A stretch of 64,000 bases of DNA from Croceibacterium aestuarii. GTDB lineage: Bacteria > Pseudomonadota > Alphaproteobacteria > Sphingomonadales > Sphingomonadaceae. Location: positions 62,001-126,000 of the forward strand of contig NZ_CP131039.1 in assembly GCF_030657335.1 (NCBI RefSeq), given 5' to 3'. How positions within the stretch are numbered: the first letter of the stretch is position 1; each line of letters opens with the position of its first letter. This document shows positions 58,520-64,000 of the stretch, piece after piece. The notes under the pieces were generated by a model. It saw nothing but the letters and a program-made list of their open reading frames with translations, was not told where the DNA came from and ran no database searches. A program made the position numbers and the translations under genes.

Positions 58520-58621
58520 TTACGTAACGGGCCACGCGAACAGCTTGTTCCGGTAGCTGCCCGGCGCATCGACAGCGGCCAGCTGCTTCTGATTCGCCAC
58601 CCGCGCGAGTGCCTTGGTCAC
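58520..58621 (-). CDS. possible 33-residue micro-ORF coupled to nth
   Basis: A tiny frame starts at a GTG that overlaps the nth TGA (GTGA). It reads VTKALARVANQKQLAAVD, continues APGSYRNKLFAWPVT and ends in TAA. The exact 4-base overlap is the same coupling used by many genuine gene pairs in this window. The peptide is basic with an aromatic tail and no transmembrane helix. The 160-base gap between nth and the DUF6491 gene is otherwise empty. It may be real or chance. Confidence 0.3.
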   Translation of the reverse strand: MTKALARVANQKQLAAVDAPGSYRNKLFAWPVT

Positions 58622-59268
58622 CGCCCCTTCGGCTTCTCCAGCACCTTGTTCCTGAAGCTGCACAGGTCTTCGACCACGCAGCGCCAGCATTCCGGGATGC
58701 GCGCCTTGCAGGTGTAACGGCCGTGGAGGATCAGCCAGTGGTGCGCGTGCAGGCGGAACGGTTCGGGCACGCGCTTGTCGAGCTTGACCTCGACCTCGTC
58801 CGGGGTCTTACCTCTCGCCAGGCCGGTGCGGTTGCCGACGCGGAAGATGTGGGTGTCGACCGCAAAGGTCTCCTCGCCGAACCAGCAGTTGAGCACGACA
58901 TTGGCTGTCTTGCGTCCGACGCCGGGCAACTTGACCAGGTCCTCGCGATTTCCCGGCACCTCGCCGCCAAATTGCTCGACCAGCATCCGCGACAGCGCGA
59001 TGACGTTCCTGGCCTTGGAATTGAACAGGCCGATGGTCTTGATGTGCTCCTTGAGCCCCTCTTCGCCCAGCTCCAGCATTTGCTGGGGCGTCTCGACCTC
59101 GGCAAACAGCTTGCGCGTCGCCTTGTTGACCCCAACGTCGGTCGATTGCGCGCTGAGCGCCACGGCGACGACGAGCTGGAAGGCGTTGCCGTATTCGAGT
59201 TCGGTTTCGGGGCTGGGATTGTCTTCGGCGAGGCGGCGGAAGAATTCGAAAATCTGCTCCTTCGTCAA
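58618..59268 (-). CDS. nth: endonuclease III
   Basis: A 216-residue DNA glycosylase/AP lyase for oxidised pyrimidines. The helix-hairpin-helix 'LPGVGRKTANVVLN' carries the catalytic lysine and 'AVDTHIFRVGNRTG' the catalytic aspartate. The C-terminal [4Fe-4S] cluster motif is C-x6-C-x2-C-x5-C, in 'CKARIPECWRCVVEDLC'. The TTG at 59268 overlaps the dapB TGA (TTGA) and matches the E. coli N-terminus in position. An ATG at 59322 would lie inside dapB and add an unlikely basic extension. Confidence 0.95.
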   Translation of the reverse strand: MTKEQIFEFFRRLAEDNPSPETELEYGNAFQLVVAVALSAQSTDVGVNKATRKLFAEVETPQQMLELGEEGLKEHIKTIGLFNSKARNVIALSRMLVEQFGGEVPGNREDLVKLPGVGRKTANVVLNCWFGEETFAVDTHIFRVGNRTGLARGKTPDEVEVKLDKRVPEPFRLHAHHWLILHGRYTCKARIPECWRCVVEDLCSFRNKVLEKPKGR

Positions 59269-59993
59269 AGTCCGAGCACCTGCCCCATCGCGTAGCGGCC
59301 GGCGGCCTGGCCGAGCAGCCATTCGGCGCCCCTGACCGCCCCGTGCGCGAATATCATCCGGTCTTCGGCGTGATGGGCAAGCGTCAGGCGTTCCTGCGTT
59401 CCGGCAAGGATGACCGAATGCTCGCCGGCGACGGTGCCGCCGCGCAGGCTGGCAAACCCGATCGCACCGCGTTTGCGCGCGCCGGTATGCCCGTCACGGC
59501 CGCGCTCGCAGTGGCCGGCAAGTTCGATTCCGCGCCCTGCGGCCGCCGCTTCGCCGAGCAGCAGCGCGGTCCCCGAGGGCGCGTCGACCTTCATCCGGTG
59601 GTGCATCTCGAGCACCTCGATATCCCAGTCGTCGCCGAGCCGGCTCGCCGCTTCGCGCACCAGGTGCGCGAGAAGGGTAACGCCGAGCGAGGTATTGCCG
59701 GTCTGCAGCACGGCAATTGCCCCGGCCGCGGAATCGAGCGCCGCGTGGTGCTTTTCCTCCAGCCCGGTGGTGCCGACGAGAATGGGAATGCCGGCGCCGA
59801 CGGCAGCGTGGAGATTGGCGTCGAGCGCGCCAGGGGCGGAAAAATCGACCAGCACGTCGCTCGCATCGGCCAGCGCAGCGGGGTCGCCGCCGCGGTCGAC
59901 GCCGCCGGAGCAATCGTGCCCCGCTTCCGCGATGGCGCGTTCGAGCGCATGCCCCATGCGCCCCTCGCTGCCGATGATGCCGATGCGTGCCAT
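59265..59993 (-). CDS. dapB: 4-hydroxy-tetrahydrodipicolinate reductase
   Basis: A 242-residue NAD(P)H enzyme of lysine/diaminopimelate synthesis, slightly shorter than E. coli DapB. 'ARIGIIGSEGRMGHALERAI' is the nucleotide-binding motif, and 'VLEMHHRMKVDAPSGTALLL' is the substrate-binding and catalytic signature with two histidines and a lysine. The ATG at 59993 follows ggaaag. nth is translated from its end. The sirtuin gene is divergent. Confidence 0.95.
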   Translation of the reverse strand: MARIGIIGSEGRMGHALERAIAEAGHDCSGGVDRGGDPAALADASDVLVDFSAPGALDANLHAAVGAGIPILVGTTGLEEKHHAALDSAAGAIAVLQTGNTSLGVTLLAHLVREAASRLGDDWDIEVLEMHHRMKVDAPSGTALLLGEAAAAGRGIELAGHCERGRDGHTGARKRGAIGFASLRGGTVAGEHSVILAGTQERLTLAHHAEDRMIFAHGAVRGAEWLLGQAAGRYAMGQVLGL

Positions 59994-60028
59994 TGTCTTT
60001 CCCGTTTTCCGCGTGCTTCATGCGGCAC

Positions 60029-60742
60029 ATGTCCGATATCCGCAACATCGTCATCCTCACCGGCGCTGGGATCAGCGCCGAATCCGGTCTGCGCACATTC
60101 CGCGCCGAAGACGGATTGTGGGAGGACCATCCGGTGGAGGAAGTGGCCACGCCGCAGGGCTTCCGCCGCGATCCCGACCTCGTGCAGCGTTTCTACGACG
60201 AGCGGCGCGCCAACATCCTCGCCGCACAGCCCAATCCGGCGCACGCGGCGCTCGCGCGGCTCGATGCCGAATGGACCGGCGACCTGCTCATCGTCACTCA
60301 GAACATCGACGACCTCCACGAACGCGCCGGTGCGCACCGGGTATTGCACATGCACGGCGAGGGACTGAGCGCGTGGTGCACGGCCTGCGACGCCCGCCAT
60401 CGCTGGACCAGCACTCTACGCGACGCCCCGCCGTGCCCCGCCTGCGGGCAGTCCGCGCTGCGGCCCGACATCGTCTGGTTTGGCGAAATGCCCTACCAGA
60501 TGGAGCGTATCTTCGCCGCACTCGGCCGCGCCGACCTGTTCGTTTCGATCGGCACGAGCGGCGCGGTCTATCCGGCGGCAGGCTTCGTCCAGGCGGCCAA
60601 GGACAGCGGCGCGGCGACGCTCGAGCTCAACCTCGAGCCAAGCCAGGGCTCGCGACTGTTCGACGAAACGCGGCTCGGTCCTGCCAGCGCGCTGGTGCCC
60701 GAGTGGGCGAGGGAGATTCTGGAGCACGCGCGCGGCGCGTAG
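60029..60742 (+). CDS. NAD-dependent protein deacylase, Sir2/CobB-like
   Basis: A 237-residue sirtuin. 'NIVILTGAGISAESGLRTFR' is the NAD-binding signature, 'VTQNIDDLHERAG' the second one, and the catalytic histidine is in 'VLHMHGEGLSAWC'. The four zinc cysteines form the pairs C-x2-C in 'CTACD' and 'CPACG'. It removes acyl groups from lysines with NAD. The ATG at 60029 is taken because it begins the conserved fold; an ATG at 60020 would add three residues. Confidence 0.93.
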   Translation: MSDIRNIVILTGAGISAESGLRTFRAEDGLWEDHPVEEVATPQGFRRDPDLVQRFYDERRANILAAQPNPAHAALARLDAEWTGDLLIVTQNIDDLHERAGAHRVLHMHGEGLSAWCTACDARHRWTSTLRDAPPCPACGQSALRPDIVWFGEMPYQMERIFAALGRADLFVSIGTSGAVYPAAGFVQAAKDSGAATLELNLEPSQGSRLFDETRLGPASALVPEWAREILEHARGA

Positions 60743-60814
60743 CGCCTGCCCGCTCATCGCGGTCCTGCCATACCGTTGTTGGGCTTTGCCGCGTTGCCTG
60801 TTAGGCGGCCGCGC

Positions 60815-62677
60815 ATGATCACGATCAACAACATCACGGTGCGGCTTGGGGGCGTCGCCATCCTGGAGGGCGCGAGTGCGGCCATACCGCCGGGCGCCCG
60901 GGTGGGCCTCATCGGCCGCAACGGGGCCGGCAAATCCACCTTGATGCGCACGCTGATCGGGCAGATCGAGCCCGACGACGGCTCGATCGAGATGCCGCGC
61001 CGCACGCGCCTGGGCTATATTGCGCAGGAAGCGCCGGCCGGGACCGGAACGCCCTTCGAAACCGTCCTCGCTGCCGACACCGAGCGGTCCCAGCTGCTCG
61101 AAGAAGCGGAGACCTGCACCGATCACGAACGCCTCGCCGACGTGCACGAGCGGCTGCTGGCGATCGATGCCTATTCGGCTCCGTCGCGGGCCGCCCGCAT
61201 TCTCATCGGCCTCGGCTTCGACGAAGAGATGCAGGGCCAGCCGCTCGATAGCTTTTCCGGCGGTTGGAAGATGCGCGTGGCCCTTGCGGCGCTGCTTTTC
61301 TCCGCCCCCGACCTCCTGCTCCTCGACGAGCCGTCGAACCACCTCGACCTCGAAGCGACGCTGTGGCTGGAGAATTTCCTCCGCGCCTATCCCGGAACCC
61401 TGATCGTCATCAGCCACGAACGCGACCTGCTCAACAACGTGGTCGACACCATCGTGCACCTGCAGGGCGGCAAGCTCAGCGTCTATTCCGGAAACTACGA
61501 CGCCTTCGAGAAGCAGCGTGCCGAGCGCGCCGCGCACCTCGCCGCCGCCAAGGCCTCGCAGGATGCGCAGCGGGCCCGCCTGCAGGACTACATTGCTCGC
61601 AACAGCGCTCGCGCATCGACCGCCAAGCAGGCCCAGTCGCGGGCCAAGATGCTCGCGAAAATGCAGCCGATATCGGCCTTGATGGACGACCCCTCGCTAA
61701 GCTTCGATTTTCCCAACCCCACCCAGCTCAAACCGCCGCTCATCACGCTCGATTTCGCCTCGGTGGGGTACGACGGCAAGCCGGTTCTCCAACGGCTCAA
61801 CCTGCGCATCGAGCCTGACGACCGCATCGGCCTGCTCGGCCGGAACGGCAACGGGAAGACCACGCTGGCCCGGCTGCTCGCCGCGCAGCTCACGCCGATC
61901 GAGGGGACCATCAGCGCTTCGGGCAAGATGCGCATCGGCTACTTTACCCAGTACCAGGTCGAGGAGCTGAGTTCCGATGCGACCCCGCTCGAGCACATGA
62001 CCCGGGCGATGGAAGGGAAGTCTCCCGGCGTAGTCCGGGCGCAGCTCGGACGGTTCGGCTTTTCCGGCCACAAGGCGACGACCAAGGTCGCCAAGTTGTC
62101 GGGCGGTGAGCGGGCGCGGTTGGCGCTGGCGCTGATTACGCGCGAGGCACCGCACCTGCTCATCCTCGACGAGCCGACCAACCACCTCGACGTCGACGCT
62201 CGCGAAGCGCTGGTGCAGGCGCTCAACGACTTCGAAGGGGCCGTGATCCTGATCAGCCACGATCGCCACATGGTCGAACTCACCGCCGACCGCCTTGTCC
62301 TCGTCGATAATGGTACGGCCGAGGATTACGCCGGCAGTATCGAGGATTACATCGACTTCGTCCTCGGCAGGAACCAGCCGAAGGAGGGCCGCGGCCCGAA
62401 ACCCAGAAAGGATCGCAAGGCGGAAGCTCGAAATCGCGAGCAGGCCCGGCAGATTCGCGGCACCATCGGCGAGACCGAGCGGGGAATCGCCCGGCTGCAG
62501 GAGCAGATCTCCGCCATCGATCTTGCGCTGAGCAACAATGCCCCGGCCAATTCTCCCCTCGCTGCGCTGCCGCCGGGCGAGCTCGCGCTGCAACGGGCGG
62601 AGCTGGCACGCGAACTCGAAGATTTCGAACGGCGCTGGCTCGAGGCGAGCGAGAGCCTCGAGCGGCAGACGGCCTAG
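60815..62677 (+). CDS. ABC-F family ATPase
   Basis: A 620-residue soluble protein with two fused nucleotide-binding domains and no membrane helices. NBD1 has Walker A 'GRNGAGKS' (34-41), signature 'FSGGWKMRVALAALLF' and Walker B 'LLLLDEPSNHLDLEA'. NBD2 has 'GRNGNGKTT', 'LSGGERARLALALI' and 'LLILDEPTNHLDVDA'. A charged interdomain linker (about 240-300) and a C-terminal basic coiled coil (from about 520) are of the Uup/YheS type. ABC-F proteins act on the ribosome E site or in DNA maintenance. Seven bases separate it from the next gene. Confidence 0.95.
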   Translation: MITINNITVRLGGVAILEGASAAIPPGARVGLIGRNGAGKSTLMRTLIGQIEPDDGSIEMPRRTRLGYIAQEAPAGTGTPFETVLAADTERSQLLEEAETCTDHERLADVHERLLAIDAYSAPSRAARILIGLGFDEEMQGQPLDSFSGGWKMRVALAALLFSAPDLLLLDEPSNHLDLEATLWLENFLRAYPGTLIVISHERDLLNNVVDTIVHLQGGKLSVYSGNYDAFEKQRAERAAHLAAAKASQDAQRARLQDYIARNSARASTAKQAQSRAKMLAKMQPISALMDDPSLSFDFPNPTQLKPPLITLDFASVGYDGKPVLQRLNLRIEPDDRIGLLGRNGNGKTTLARLLAAQLTPIEGTISASGKMRIGYFTQYQVEELSSDATPLEHMTRAMEGKSPGVVRAQLGRFGFSGHKATTKVAKLSGGERARLALALITREAPHLLILDEPTNHLDVDAREALVQALNDFEGAVILISHDRHMVELTADRLVLVDNGTAEDYAGSIEDYIDFVLGRNQPKEGRGPKPRKDRKAEARNREQARQIRGTIGETERGIARLQEQISAIDLALSNNAPANSPLAALPPGELALQRAELARELEDFERRWLEASESLERQTA

Positions 62678-62683
62678 GCAGCC

Positions 62684-62887
62684 ATGCGCACCAGGCTGAG
62701 CATCTGCCGCAAGAAGGCCAGCTACCGCAGCGGACGCGAGGCTATGGAGGCCGCGAGCACGATGTCCGCTCAGTTGCGGCACTACCGCTGCGACCGGTGC
62801 TGGCAATTCCACCTCACCAGCCGCACCAAGGGCAAACGGATACCGCGACCGGACGGCCACGCAGGCGAAACCGAATGGCCGCGCTGA
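62684..62887 (+). CDS. small zinc-knuckle-like protein
   Basis: A 67-residue basic protein. A single N-terminal cysteine ('SICRKKASYRSGREAMEAAS') is followed by 'LRHYRCDRCWQFHLTSRTKG', giving a C...C-x2-C...H set that could bind one zinc ion, like ribosome-linked zinc ribbons. The pattern 'KK-x-YRS...YxCxxCxxxHLTSR' occurs widely in alphaproteobacterial small proteins of unknown role. It follows the ABC-F gene by 7 bases, and its last 13 bases overlap the rRNA pseudouridine synthase gene, which suggests a translation-related function. Confidence 0.7.
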   Translation: MRTRLSICRKKASYRSGREAMEAASTMSAQLRHYRCDRCWQFHLTSRTKGKRIPRPDGHAGETEWPR

Positions 62888-63438
62888 TCCTCTTCAACAA
62901 GCCGTTCCGGGTGCTCGCCCAGTTCACCGACGAACGCACCGCCGCTCCGCGCCGGACGCTGGCCGAGTTCATCGACCGACCCGGCTTCTACCCGGCGGGC
63001 AGGCTCGATTACGAGAGCGAGGGCCTGCTGGTCCTGTGCGACGACGGCAAAATGCAGGCGCGGATTGCCGATCCGCGTTTCAAGCTGCCCAAGACCTACC
63101 TGGTTCAGGTCGAAGGCGAACCGGACCGGGCGAGCCTCGACCGGCTGCGCTGCGGCATCGAGCTGAAAGACGGACGGACCAGGCCGGCCGATGCCGAGAC
63201 GATTACCGATCCGTGCCTGTGGCGGCGAGACCCGCCGATACGGGTTCGCAAGACCGTTGCCGACTCATGGCTCAGGATAACCATCAGCGAAGGCCGCAAT
63301 CGCCAGGTACGCCGGATGACCGCGGCCATCGGGCATCCCACCTTGCGGCTCGTGCGCTGGTCGGTGGGCGACTGGACTCTCGACGGATTGGGCGTGGGAG
63401 AATGGCGCACCGTCGCGGCCACTCTGCCGCTACGCTGA
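62875..63438 (+). CDS. rRNA pseudouridine synthase, RluE-like
   Basis: A 187-residue member of the RsuA/RluB/RluE/RluF family without the N-terminal S4 domain, as in RluE, which modifies U2457 of 23S rRNA. The catalytic aspartate is in 'YPAGRLDYESEGLLVL'. 'KLPKTYLVQVEG' and 'ISEGRNRQVRRMTAAIGHP' are the other family motifs. The ATG at 62875 starts 'AALILFNKPFRVL', the conserved first strand, and lies inside the previous gene. Confidence 0.92.
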   Translation: MAALILFNKPFRVLAQFTDERTAAPRRTLAEFIDRPGFYPAGRLDYESEGLLVLCDDGKMQARIADPRFKLPKTYLVQVEGEPDRASLDRLRCGIELKDGRTRPADAETITDPCLWRRDPPIRVRKTVADSWLRITISEGRNRQVRRMTAAIGHPTLRLVRWSVGDWTLDGLGVGEWRTVAATLPLR

Positions 63439-63444
63439 AACGGT

Positions 63445-64000
63445 TCAGTCGTCGGGTTTGAAGGCTACGCTTCCTTCTCCGAGCAGGCGCAAGAGCAACG
63501 AAGCACCCTCGGCGGAGTCGAGAAGGTCGGGGCCGACCACCATGGAATCGGCGGCGCAGAGGCCCTCCGCGAACACCGCGACCGGGCCGGAACAGTCATG
63601 GGACCGCCCATCCACGAAGAGCATCAGCGCGCCCTCGCCGCGGCGGACGAAGGCGAAGCGGCTCGCCGGATTGCGCATCAGGGGAATGCCTGCGGATACG
63701 AACGAACGCAGTTCGTCGAGTTGGAGCGGTTGCTCGGGCCGCCAATCGATCTCCTGGTTCTTCGGCGCGGTGGCGTATTCCCCGAACCAGCACGCGAAGT
63801 CGTCGCCCGAAGCCATCCGCTCGGTGACCATCTCCTGCAACCTCGCGAGTGCGTGCGCCGAAATCTCGCCGGGATTAGCCTGTAATGCCAGGTCCGCGTC
63901 GGAAAAGCGGTCGTCGTCGTCGAGTTCCGAAGCCAGGTGTTCGGCCCAGCCGGCGATCAGTTCGCTCCGCGAGGGCGCGCGGAAACCGATCGAATAGGTC
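63445..64000 (-). CDS. JmjC/cupin ribosomal oxygenase, YcfD/RoxA-like, 5' end outside window
   Basis: The frame is open to the right edge, so about 184 C-terminal residues are visible. They start with 'TYSIGFRAPSRSELIAGWA', the segment that follows the JmjC barrel in RoxA/YcfD (the enzyme that hydroxylates ribosomal protein L16). A linker of four Asp and a helical dimerisation region lead to a C-terminal winged-helix-like domain with 'KNQEIDWRPEQPLQ'. The iron ligands lie outside the window. It converges with the RluE-like gene, another 50S-modifying enzyme. Confidence 0.75.
   Translation of the reverse strand, partial: TYSIGFRAPSRSELIAGWAEHLASELDDDDRFSDADLALQANPGEISAHALARLQEMVTERMASGDDFACWFGEYATAPKNQEIDWRPEQPLQLDELRSFVSAGIPLMRNPASRFAFVRRGEGALMLFVDGRSHDCSGPVAVFAEGLCAADSMVVGPDLLDSAEGASLLLRLLGEGSVAFKPDD

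Overview
This is a GC-rich, gene-dense chromosomal window of an alphaproteobacterium, most likely order Sphingomonadales (Novosphingobium / Erythrobacteraceae type). The evidence is a LigW-type decarboxylase close to the sphingomonad lignin enzyme, the blocks ubiE-ubiB / coaBC-dut and Tim44-mltA-smr beside secB, many DUF3237, DUF6152 and DUF6491-type proteins, REP-like palindromes with a gtcgtcccagc core, and frequent 1-4 nt ATGA/GTGA/TGATG gene overlaps. No tRNA, rRNA, CRISPR array, insertion sequence or prophage gene was seen. The window cuts a gene at each end: an MFS transporter on the left and a JmjC ribosomal oxygenase on the right.

Region 1-11 kb looks like an aromatic or lignin-dimer catabolic cluster: MFS transporter, NTF2/SnoaL-fold protein, aldehyde dehydrogenase, LigW-like non-oxidative decarboxylase, a second MFS transporter, a benzoylformate-decarboxylase-like ThDP enzyme and a VTT membrane protein. 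Facing these is a secreted protein plus a DUF3237 protein, divergent from a GMC alcohol oxidoreductase. Together they could oxidise aryl alcohols and aldehydes and remove carboxyl carbons stepwise. This is the most interesting functional unit here.

Region 11-24.5 kb holds an L,D-transpeptidase, a DMT exporter, aconitase acnA with an overlapping prolyl-hydroxylase-like gene, a Ser/Thr-rich protein with a PEP-CTERM-like tail, a ruvA-X-Y-ruvB operon with two look-alike small membrane proteins inside it, aroC, a secreted unknown and an enoyl-CoA hydratase. Region 24.5-30.2 kb is an oxidative-stress and iron block: ahpC-ahpF, katG and a VIT-type Fe/Mn transporter.

Region 30-49 kb is mostly housekeeping: smr, mltA, Tim44-like, secB, murJ, trpS, a DUF4136 lipoprotein, a GGDEF-EAL protein, an esterase, dut, coaBC, then ubiB, ubiE, a DMT exporter and mutM. 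Between coaBC and ubiB lies an insert with a polytopic membrane gene and a decayed tandem copy of it. Region 49-64 kb holds rpsT, dnaA (no origin-like DnaA boxes seen), a ThiF/MoeB-type enzyme, a previously unlisted 49-residue membrane peptide, an HNH protein, a DUF6152 pair, a GST, a cupin, dapE, a DAACS symporter, a DUF6491 lipoprotein, nth, dapB, a sirtuin, an ABC-F protein, a small zinc-knuckle protein and an RluE-type pseudouridine synthase.
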